The translations under genes and the position numbers were made by a program. A DNA stretch of 64,000 nucleotides from the NCBI GenBank assembly GCA_965249895.1, contig CBDFNC010000003.1, forward strand, positions 558,001-622,000. The letters are read 5' to 3'. Position 1 is the first letter of the stretch, and each line of letters opens with the position of its first letter. The notes beneath the pieces were generated by a model. That model searched no databases. It had not been told where the DNA came from and worked only from the letters and a program-made list of their open reading frames with translations. Of the stretch, positions 36,434-43,697 are shown one piece after another. Source of the DNA: CBDFNC01 sp965249895. Its GTDB lineage: Bacteria > Pseudomonadota > Gammaproteobacteria > Enterobacterales > CBDFNC01.

Positions 36434-36756
36434 GCAAGTGGATCTCGGTTTGTGATATCACAGATATAAACCCAGCTACCGGAGTGTGCGCCCTGATTGA
36501 AGGTGAGCAGGTGGCCTTGTTCAGGCCCGGTAAAGAAGAGCAGATTTTCGCTCTGGATAATATCGACCCCTTCGCCCGGGCCAGTGTATTATCCCGCGGC
36601 CTTATCTGTGAGCATCGGGGTCAGCTCTGGGTCGCTTCTCCCCTGAAGAAACAACATTTCAGATTATCGGATGGCGCCTGTATGGAAAACGCGGGGATGT
36701 CCATACGAAGCTGGCAGGTCAGGGTGAAAGGCCTGCAGGTACAAGTGGCCGTTTAA
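36430..36756 (+). CDS. nirD: Nitrite reductase (NADH) small subunit
   Basis: A 108-residue NirD subunit with a Rieske-like fold. As usual for NirD, the [2Fe-2S] Cys/His ligands of true Rieske proteins are absent. Recognisable stretches are VCALIEGEQVALFRPG and LWVASPLKKQHFRLSDGACME. It starts within the last codons of nirB (ATGA overlap), so the subunits are translationally coupled. A strong hairpin follows before nirC. Confidence 0.93.
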   Translation: MSKWISVCDITDINPATGVCALIEGEQVALFRPGKEEQIFALDNIDPFARASVLSRGLICEHRGQLWVASPLKKQHFRLSDGACMENAGMSIRSWQVRVKGLQVQVAV

Positions 36757-36762
36757 ATTTGA

Positions 36763-36787
36763 GGCTCAGGGGATAAACCCCTGAGCC
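36763..36787 (+). terminator. Hairpin between nirD and nirC
   Basis: GGCTCAGGGG (36763-36772), loop ATAAA, CCCCTGAGCC (36778-36787), then AGGTTTTAAA. A perfect 10-bp stem. As nirC follows in the same direction it probably lowers nirC expression or protects the nirBD message rather than ending all transcription. Confidence 0.75.
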
Positions 36788-36816
36788 AGGTTTTAAATTA
36801 TCGAAGAGGAAAGGTT

Positions 36817-37650
36817 ATGTACGGAGAAAGTATCCAAAAATGCTCTGCCAACGCAAAGCGAATAGTAACTTTTGCTGACCAGGAAAAGCTCGGTTTCTGG
36901 CTAAATTCAGCTATGGCCGGAGCTTATATTGGGCTGGGGATCATCCTGATATTTACCTTAGGAAATATGGTTGATCCTTCCATCCGCTCCCTGGTGATGG
37001 GGGCGACCTTTGGCATCGCCTTAAGCCTGGTGATTATTGCCGGCTCCGAGTTGTTTACCGGCCATACCATGTTCCTGACCTTTGGAGTAAAGACGGGTGA
37101 GATCACTGTGGCTGATACCCTAAGGGTGTTACCACAAACCTGGATGGGAAATTTATTGGGCAGTGTACTGGTGGCGTATCTGTTTTATCTGGCCGGTGGC
37201 GGCGCCTTACTTAACCAGGATACCAGCCTGTTACACAAGGTGGCCTTAGCTAAGACAGAAATGTCTGTCGGTGTCCTGATTGCCAAGGGTATTCTATGTA
37301 ACTGGTTGGTTTGTCTGGCTATTTGGATGGTTGGTCGGGTTGAAGGCAGCGCCAAATTTATTGCTATTTGGTGGTGTTTGTTGGCTTTTATCGTTTCCGG
37401 CTATGAGCACAGTATTGCCAATATGACCATTTTTGCCCTGTCCTGGTTTGGTCAGCACGGTGACGCCTTTACCCTGGCTGGCATTGGCCGCAACCTGCTT
37501 TGGGTAACCATAGGCAATACCTTCAGTGGAGTGGTGTTTGTGGGCCTGGGTTACTGGTTTAGCACCCCTAAAGCGCAGCGTCCTTTGCTGGGTAACAAGG
37601 GGCAAAAACCTGCCGAAAGCATGGAGACAGGTAAACAGCAAGAAGCCTAA
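36817..37650 (+). CDS. nirC: Formate/nitrite transporter family protein (NirC)
   Basis: A 277-residue FNT channel with six membrane helices. Typical segments are AGAYIGLGIILIFTLGN, AGSELFTGHTMFLTFGV, GILCNWLVCLAIWM and GYEHSIANMTIFALSWF. It should bring nitrite in for NirBD. The C-terminal tail of about 25 residues is hydrophilic. AGAGGAAAGG precedes the ATG. Third gene of the nirBDC cluster. Confidence 0.92.
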   Translation: MYGESIQKCSANAKRIVTFADQEKLGFWLNSAMAGAYIGLGIILIFTLGNMVDPSIRSLVMGATFGIALSLVIIAGSELFTGHTMFLTFGVKTGEITVADTLRVLPQTWMGNLLGSVLVAYLFYLAGGGALLNQDTSLLHKVALAKTEMSVGVLIAKGILCNWLVCLAIWMVGRVEGSAKFIAIWWCLLAFIVSGYEHSIANMTIFALSWFGQHGDAFTLAGIGRNLLWVTIGNTFSGVVFVGLGYWFSTPKAQRPLLGNKGQKPAESMETGKQQEA

Positions 37651-37651
37651 C

Positions 37652-37688
37652 CCCTGTGCTACGAGTGGTATTCACTAAGAGCACAGGG
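37652..37688 (+). terminator. Terminator region after nirC
   Basis: CCCTGTGCT (37652-37660) and AGCACAGGG (37680-37688) pair perfectly around a 19-base loop. It lies between convergent nirC and the hypothetical gene at 37695 and could serve both. Confidence 0.6.
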
Positions 37689-37694
37689 TTGGCT

Positions 37695-38660
37695 TTATGC
37701 GCTAAAAGCAAGGTTTTTTAAAGGACCTTGCTTTAATTCGGCCCTGATAGGCTGAGTCACTTTTTCCAGCTGCTGCCGATCCTGGGCCAGGTCTTTTTCG
37801 TTACCCATCCACTCCCCAAGGGAAGAGTCCTGTAAGGCGGCTTCCAGTAGTTCGCTAAAGCGGGTTATTTCCTGATCCCAGTCGTTCTCGTCATCTGAAA
37901 ACTGTTTTGCCTTACCTTGTGCCTTTAACCCGGACAGACCTCCGGCAAAGAAGCAGGGAACGCGAGTGGCACTAAAATGGCTTGCATTCTTACTGGTGGA
38001 GCTGGCTTTTAATACCAGAGTGAGAAGGTAACTGGCTTTCACCAGGCGTGACAGGCTTGCTTGTTCGTCTTGTGGCACCCGCTCAGATTGCTGGATATGC
38101 GGCATCCATAAGCAAAACATAGTACCGGCGTTAAAGTCTGCATCCGTATCCAGGGCTCGCTTGTGTTTAAGATCCGCGCTTTGGTGATCACAATGACCAA
38201 ACATCACTCTGGATACCTGGTGGAAATACAGTAATAAGCAGGCGTCCAGCGCCAGGGTCTCCGACTCGGGATCAGTTTGTTCGATACCAGCAAACCAACA
38301 GTCCAAAGCGTTATTTCCCTTAGGTAAAACGGATCTGGCAATGCTATTGAGTTTTGCCTGTTGCTTTAGTTTTTCCAGCTCCAGGGCAAGGGATAGCAGG
38401 CTAGCGGCTTCGAAAGCTGAATTTTCAATAAGGTAGCTATTGGATTCAGCGCCGGAGCGGGTTACTCCTGCGGTAAATTTTGTGTTTTGGTTAGCCCGGA
38501 TAACTATTTCCCAGTTAGCCGGATTTAACTTATTTTCGTTTAGCAAACCATTGAAGTAGCTAATCTCATCGGCGCTTTGTTGGCAAATGCGGCTTACCAG
38601 TTCGCTGGCAAACCCCTGGTCTACTTGAGTGCTGATTATATTTTGCATTGTCTGTTTCAT
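37695..38660 (-). CDS. Hypothetical protein
   Basis: A 321-residue protein that I do not recognise. It appears soluble, with no signal peptide or membrane segment, mostly helical and acidic, with some cysteines and a histidine/cysteine cluster (VMFGHCDHQSADLKHKR). It is the last of four minus-strand genes (42113 to 37695) that include two periplasmic binding proteins; the 80-bp gap before it leaves co-transcription open. Codon use looks ordinary, so it is likely real. Confidence 0.65.
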   Translation of the reverse strand: MKQTMQNIISTQVDQGFASELVSRICQQSADEISYFNGLLNENKLNPANWEIVIRANQNTKFTAGVTRSGAESNSYLIENSAFEAASLLSLALELEKLKQQAKLNSIARSVLPKGNNALDCWFAGIEQTDPESETLALDACLLLYFHQVSRVMFGHCDHQSADLKHKRALDTDADFNAGTMFCLWMPHIQQSERVPQDEQASLSRLVKASYLLTLVLKASSTSKNASHFSATRVPCFFAGGLSGLKAQGKAKQFSDDENDWDQEITRFSELLEAALQDSSLGEWMGNEKDLAQDRQQLEKVTQPIRAELKQGPLKNLAFSA

Positions 38661-38740
38661 TTGATTGATAAGGTGTGAGTGAGCATTTCCTGCCCCTGCT
38701 GGTTAAGCCGGCTTATAGTGCCAGATAAATCCGGGGGCTG

Positions 38741-39646
38741 CTATTTCTGGTTCTGCGTGTTGTGGGGGGCAGGCTTGTAGGGGGGCAGCTTGCCTAAGTT
38801 GGTTAAGGTAATGGGAATGAGCAGCTTATCGTAATAGTTAGCTAAGCGTTGTCTGTCTTTTTCGTCATACCAGCTTAGTAACGCATCACGGTATTTGTCT
38901 GACAATATCAGGGTCTTGAGTACTTTATTTATGTGCTGTATGACTGCTTTTCCATGTTCTGTTTTTGCGCAGGTGACATAGGTAAGATTGTAAGGCTGGG
39001 CTTCATAGATCTCTATATTCACCAAGTCTCCCCGAGCTAACTTGAGCTCACCTTCGAAAAAACGCTGGATAGCGGGAAACTCGAGAATATAGTCGATGCG
39101 ATTGCGGATCAGCATGCGGAAGGTATTTTTGACTTTCATTGGCCTGGAGATCAGGTTGGGTTGTTTTTTATGATCTTTTAGTATTTGATCCAGCACTACG
39201 CCATAACTACGTCCGCCTATGATAGCCCCTCTTAGCTCTGTTTGAGACAGGATAGATGTGAGTGAGATGATACTAGGGTTACCCAATTTTTCAGCCGTTT
39301 CTTTTCGCATGACAATATGATTGGCAAGCTGAATAAAAGAGGGAATGGAATAGTAGAGTTTGGACTCCAGCGCCGGTGTTTTAAAAAAGTCGGTTTTACA
39401 TGTCAGCCGCTGCACTTGAGTTTCCAGTAAAAACCGTAAATGGGTCATTTCTATGGGAGAGTGACTGTATTGCGGAAGCTTGGCGGCAATTCTCCTGAAC
39501 ATAATATTCCAGGCCCCCTGACCCACCTGCTGTCCTTCCAAAATCATCCAGGGAGGAAAGTGGCTTTGCGCCCAGCGAATGGTGTCCGCCGTTGCTGGCA
39601 AGCAGCTCATCAGCCATACCGACAACAAACAAACTTTTATTGCCAT
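38741..39646 (-). CDS. Periplasmic amino-acid-type binding protein (SBP_bac_3-like)
   Basis: A 301-residue secreted protein with a signal peptide (MAIKVCLLSVWLMSCLPATA) and a type-II periplasmic binding fold typical of family-3 solute-binding proteins: DTIRWAQSHFPPWMI at the start, and GGRSYGVVLDQIL and RIDYILEFPAIQRFF in the ligand lobes. Such stand-alone proteins in marine Gammaproteobacteria often do not serve a transporter. It overlaps the upstream GlpV-like gene by 10 bp, so the two are co-expressed. No permease is present. Confidence 0.8.
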   Translation of the reverse strand: MAIKVCLLSVWLMSCLPATADTIRWAQSHFPPWMILEGQQVGQGAWNIMFRRIAAKLPQYSHSPIEMTHLRFLLETQVQRLTCKTDFFKTPALESKLYYSIPSFIQLANHIVMRKETAEKLGNPSIISLTSILSQTELRGAIIGGRSYGVVLDQILKDHKKQPNLISRPMKVKNTFRMLIRNRIDYILEFPAIQRFFEGELKLARGDLVNIEIYEAQPYNLTYVTCAKTEHGKAVIQHINKVLKTLILSDKYRDALLSWYDEKDRQRLANYYDKLLIPITLTNLGKLPPYKPAPHNTQNQK

Positions 39647-41337
39647 GACTTGATCAACTCCTGGTAAGGAATGGTCTTACCTTTGGGTTTTTCATTTTTC
39701 AGCCTGGCCTTAGGCGACCCTGGTTGGGTTAGCCAGGATCCAGGATCTTGGATGGGGTTTAACCTGGGGGCACAGATGGTTTGTCGCCCGGATTTCTGTA
39801 GCCGGGCTAACACCTGGTCCTGTGCTTTGGCCAGGTTATCCAGGGCTTGTTGCGGTGATATCTCTTTTTGTAGTGCGGGGGCCAGGTTTGACCACCATAA
39901 GGGGGCCAGATTTGGATAATCCGGTACATTCAGCCCCGTTGGTGTCCACTGGATCCTGGCCGGGCTACGATAAAATTCTACTAAGCCCCCCAGCAAGGGA
40001 GCGGCTTGAGTAAACGCATCAGAGTTGATATCGGATAATCTTATCGGCGTCAGCCCCACCAGGGTTTTACGTAAAGAAACGGTTTTGGAAACGACGAACT
40101 GGGCGTATAACCAGGCGGCTTGCAGCTGTTTCAGTTGAGTGCTGCGTAAAAATGTCCAGGATCCCGCATCCTGATAACCCAGCTTCATGCCATTTTGCCA
40201 ATAGGGTCCCCTGGGGGATGGTGCCATTCGCCACTTGGGTTTGCCTTCTTTATCCACCACGGGTAGGCCCTTTGCCGTCATATCGGCGGTAAAGGCGGTG
40301 TACCAGAAAATCTGCTGGGCAATATTACCCTGGGCCGGTACCGGACCCGCCTGGGAAAAATTCATATTTCTGGCGGCCGGTGGTGCGTATTTATATAACC
40401 ATTCGATCAGTTTACGTGTGGCGTATTCCGCGGCCGGACCGTTGGTGGCGCCGCCCCGGCTGACACTGGATCCCACTGGGTGGCAACCGTCTACCCGGAT
40501 CCCCCATTCATCCACCGGTCTGCCATTGGGCAATCCCCTGTCGCCGGCACCTGCCATGGAAAACCAGGCGTCGGTGAAACGCCAGCCCAACGAGGGGTCC
40601 TTCTTGCCATAGTCCATATGACCATATACTTTCTGACCATCTATTTCTTTAACATGAACCGTAAAGAATTCCGCTATATCTTCATACGCCGACCAGTTTA
40701 GCGGCACGCCTAAGGGATAGGAGTAAATCTTGAGGAATTGTTGCTTAAGTGTTTCGCGGTTAAACCAGTCGGCGCGAAACCAGTAGAGGTTGGCGAATTG
40801 CTGATCTGGCAACTGATAAATTTTACCGTCTGGTCCCGTGGTAAAGCTGAGGCCGATAAAATCATCCAGCGCCAGCGTGGGCAAGGTGATCTGCTTTCCA
40901 GGCCCGGTAATCAAGTCACTGATAGATAACAGTTTGTTATATCTGTAGTGGGTGCCAATTAAATCCGAATCATTGATAAATGCCTGATATTTATGCTCAC
41001 CTTGATGTAAATGCCGGTTCAGGATATCCACCACTTCCCCCTCGGGTTTTAAATCGTGGATAACCCGAATACCGGTAATATCGAAAAATGCCCGGGTCAG
41101 GACCTTGGACTCATACTGATGGGTGGTAATTGTTTCCGACAGCACATGAATTTCCATTCCCCGGTATGCCTGCGCAGCCTGATAAAACCAATGGAGCTCA
41201 TCGAGTTGCTGGCTTACGGACAGGGAGGAAGTAAAAAACTCTCGCTTTATCCATTGAGTTGCAACGTCTTCAAAATTGTCGGCTTTGGTTGGGCCAATAC
41301 ATAAAAGTAAAATGCTGAGGCAGAGGTGCTTACTCAT
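39637..41337 (-). CDS. Extracellular solute-binding protein, GlpV-like (CUT1 carbohydrate/glycerol type)
   Basis: A secreted protein of about 566 residues with a signal peptide (MSKHLCLSILLLCIGPTKA). The segment LDELHWFYQAAQAYRGMEIH, then THQYESKVLTRAFFDITGI and FINDSDLIGTHYRY, is the pattern of large alpha-glucoside/glycerol ABC-transporter binding proteins such as GlpV. The ATG at 41337 is preferred to the TTG at 41346 because the signal peptide begins there. It overlaps the following binding-protein gene. No matching permease or ATPase lies within the window on either side, so its partner is elsewhere or it has a sensing role. Confidence 0.8.
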   Translation of the reverse strand: MSKHLCLSILLLCIGPTKADNFEDVATQWIKREFFTSSLSVSQQLDELHWFYQAAQAYRGMEIHVLSETITTHQYESKVLTRAFFDITGIRVIHDLKPEGEVVDILNRHLHQGEHKYQAFINDSDLIGTHYRYNKLLSISDLITGPGKQITLPTLALDDFIGLSFTTGPDGKIYQLPDQQFANLYWFRADWFNRETLKQQFLKIYSYPLGVPLNWSAYEDIAEFFTVHVKEIDGQKVYGHMDYGKKDPSLGWRFTDAWFSMAGAGDRGLPNGRPVDEWGIRVDGCHPVGSSVSRGGATNGPAAEYATRKLIEWLYKYAPPAARNMNFSQAGPVPAQGNIAQQIFWYTAFTADMTAKGLPVVDKEGKPKWRMAPSPRGPYWQNGMKLGYQDAGSWTFLRSTQLKQLQAAWLYAQFVVSKTVSLRKTLVGLTPIRLSDINSDAFTQAAPLLGGLVEFYRSPARIQWTPTGLNVPDYPNLAPLWWSNLAPALQKEISPQQALDNLAKAQDQVLARLQKSGRQTICAPRLNPIQDPGSWLTQPGSPKARLKNEKPKGKTIPYQELIKSWQ

Positions 41338-41408
41338 TCCACTCAAGCTCGAGTTGTTAATGGTTTAAGTTTAGAGGTCTTCCTTGATTGTCTAAAGTCG
41401 TACTAAGT

Positions 41409-42113
41409 CTAATCGCTTATGGTCACCACTTCGGCCTGCGGTAAGTTAATGGTTAAGCAAGCGAGCCAACATGTTGTGGTAATTATGACCATCCACTCCA
41501 ATAATGCGGGAAGCCATAACATAGGCGTAATAATGCTCAGGTTTCGTGGTGAATAAATAACATCTAACCCCAGTTCAGGGTACAAGAGAGTCGGCAGACT
41601 AAAGAAAAGCAGCAGAGCGACAAAGTTACTGAGGCTGAGCCAGGCTATCCATTTTGGCCAGGGTGGGTTTTTACTGGAAAAGGTGATCAGGGTAAACCCC
41701 AGGGTCAGCACCAGGTTGGCGCAAAAGAAACTCAGCAGAAAGAAGCTGTGCAGGCTTTCCTCTGTCGCCGGAAATAATCCTATGCCAGCCTGAGCTAAGG
41801 CTGCGATCACTCCGAATAGTGACAGCAGCTTAAACTGCCAGCCGTTACGCAGGAATGCTAATCCCAACATAAATAACATCAGGAAAAAACTGGAGATGAT
41901 AATGCTGATGTTAAGCCAGGAGGTAAGTTTGTCATTCCCTGGCAAGGGTAAGTCACGGTGCAGGGTGGTTGCTCCGGGCGCCAGGCCCATCAAAAATATG
42001 GCGATGGCGAACATGCCAAACAAATAAATAAAGTCGATCCGATTGAGCTTCATTCTGGGAGTCCATTCGTTATATGCATCTGCTTGGACAGAATTGTAAC
42101 TTACTGAGTTCAC
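41409..42113 (-). CDS. DUF998-like integral membrane protein
   Basis: A 234-residue protein with about six to seven hydrophobic helices (IYLFGMFAIAIFLMGL, LNISIIISSFFLMLFMLGLAF, SFFLLSFFCANLVLTLGFTLI) and an IGLFPATEES motif between helices, as in DUF998 proteins. Function unknown. First gene of the minus-strand binding-protein cluster; a start at the internal Met (MKLNRIDFIY) is possible. Confidence 0.7.
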   Translation of the reverse strand: MNSVSYNSVQADAYNEWTPRMKLNRIDFIYLFGMFAIAIFLMGLAPGATTLHRDLPLPGNDKLTSWLNISIIISSFFLMLFMLGLAFLRNGWQFKLLSLFGVIAALAQAGIGLFPATEESLHSFFLLSFFCANLVLTLGFTLITFSSKNPPWPKWIAWLSLSNFVALLLFFSLPTLLYPELGLDVIYSPRNLSIITPMLWLPALLEWMVIITTTCWLACLTINLPQAEVVTISD

Positions 42114-42665
42114 ATATTTTTAGTAAATTTGAGTAAAGAATTGTAATAATAAGTAGGGGTAAATATCGGTATAAAAGGAGCCTCTATGTTGAGTATTTCT
42201 GGACAGGATTGTTTTTAAAAAATAAAGCGCAAAAACAACAGTTTAGCATGTGTTTTTGATTGTATTTCAGATTGAAATAGACAAAGGCCCCCCAATAAAG
42301 CGAGATAGCTATTCGTTATCTAGTTACATTGGAGTTTATGGCTCATCTGACACTGATGTATTTGCTGAGGCTTAAATTAAAATAGGTCTTTCAGTAGTTG
42401 GAAAATACCGAGAAGGGCAATACCTGGGGACGCTCGTAGAGTGGATGCCTCTTTATAGGCAAAAAAGGCAATACCTGTGCTCGCAAGGCTCGCCGAACGT
42501 GCATCCATGCGCTTAACATCTCATCCCTGAGATGGATTCGTCTGCTACATCCTAAGTAACGGTTATAAGTTATTAGAATATAAAATTAGTTCATTCCAAG
42601 TTTTCTGTTATAAAGAAAAGGTGGAAACAGGCGATTTCGAGCCGGATAGCAAACAGGACATACTC
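42114..42665. other. Gene-free region upstream of cysK
   Basis: About 550 bp with no coding frame. The left 250 bp is AT-rich and holds the promoter of the DUF998 gene. The centre (about 42430-42570) is a copy of the dispersed repeat. The right end is an AT-rich promoter-like tract before cysK. Confidence 0.45.
42430..42570. repeat. Dispersed intergenic repeat, copy 3
   Basis: Aligns over about 110 bp with the reverse complement of copy 1 (21990-22090). Blocks in order are GGATGCCTCTTTATAGGC, CTCGCCGAACGTGCATCCAT, GCGCTTAACATCTCAT and CCTGAGATGGATTCGTCTGC. The tail AAGTAACGGTTATAAG matches AAGTAACGGGTATAAG in copy 2. Confidence 0.8.
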
Positions 42666-43634
42666 ATGACTCATATCTTTGACGACAATTCTTTATCTAT
42701 AGGGCGTACACCTTTGGTTCGCTTAAACCGAGTGACGAAAGGTAATGTATTTGCCAAAGTAGAAAGCCGTAACCCCAGCTTTAGTGTGAAGTGTCGTATC
42801 GGCGCAAACATGATTTGGGATGCGGAAACCAAAGGAAAACTCACCAAAGATCAGCAGCTCATTGAGCCTACCAGTGGTAACACTGGGATAGCCCTGGCAT
42901 TTGTTGCGGCATCTCGCGGCTATAAGCTTACCCTGACTATGCCTGCGACCATGAGCCTGGAGCGACGCAAATTATTAAAGGCCTTGGGTGCGAATCTGGT
43001 ATTGACCGAAGGCGCTAAAGGAATGAAAGGCGCTATCGATAAAGCGCAAGAGATCGCTGATTCCGATCCAACTAAATACGTCCTGTTGCAACAGTTTGAA
43101 AACCCGGCTAATCCTGCTATCCATACCCTGACCACAGGTCCGGAAATCTGGGAAGATACCAAGGGTGAAATCGATGTATTTGTCGCCGGCGTGGGAACGG
43201 GTGGCACGATTACCGGTGTTAGTCGTTATATCAAACAGCAGCAAGGCAAAGATATTATCTCGGTTGCCGTGGAGCCGGAAGGCTCTCCCATTATATCGCA
43301 GACTCTGGCTGGAGAAGACATTACTCCCGGCCCGCATAAAATTCAGGGGATCGGCGCCGGTTTTATTCCTAAGAATCTCGACTTGAGAATGATTGATCGG
43401 GCTGAATTAGTGAGTAATGAAGATGCCATTGAAATGACACAGCGCCTGATGAAGGAAGAAGGTATTCTGGCCGGTATTAGTTCCGGTGCTGCAGTGGTTG
43501 CTGCTGCTCGTCTGGCTGAGCTGGAAGAATTTAAGGATAAGAATATAGTTGTTATCTTACCAAGTTCGGGCGAGCGTTATTTAAGTAGCCCATTATTCGA
43601 TGGTTTATTTACCGAACAAGAGTTACAACAGTAG
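42666..43634 (+). CDS. cysK: Cysteine synthase A
   Basis: A 322-residue PLP enzyme that makes cysteine from O-acetylserine and sulfide. The PLP Lys is K42 in NPSFSVKCRIGANMIWDAE; EPTSGNTGIALAFVAA is the substrate loop, and GVGTGGTITGVSRYI binds the PLP phosphate. It aligns end to end with E. coli CysK, including SSGERYLSSPLF near the C-terminus. ATG 42666 is used because the conserved MTHIFDDNSLSIG begins there; the longer frame to 42621 adds unconserved residues. Confidence 0.96.
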   Translation: MTHIFDDNSLSIGRTPLVRLNRVTKGNVFAKVESRNPSFSVKCRIGANMIWDAETKGKLTKDQQLIEPTSGNTGIALAFVAASRGYKLTLTMPATMSLERRKLLKALGANLVLTEGAKGMKGAIDKAQEIADSDPTKYVLLQQFENPANPAIHTLTTGPEIWEDTKGEIDVFVAGVGTGGTITGVSRYIKQQQGKDIISVAVEPEGSPIISQTLAGEDITPGPHKIQGIGAGFIPKNLDLRMIDRAELVSNEDAIEMTQRLMKEEGILAGISSGAAVVAAARLAELEEFKDKNIVVILPSSGERYLSSPLFDGLFTEQELQQ

Positions 43635-43642
43635 TGCTTTTG

Positions 43643-43669
43643 TCCCCCTTGCTTATTAGAGCAGGGGGA
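43643..43669. terminator. Hairpin between convergent cysK and retropepsin-like gene
   Basis: TCCCCCTTGCT (43643-43653) pairs with AGCAGGGGGA (43660-43669) with one bulged base. It lies between two convergent genes and is a plausible bidirectional terminator, although the following U-tract is weak. Confidence 0.5.
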
Positions 43670-43697
43670 TATTACCAGCTGTAACCCATCACATTCC

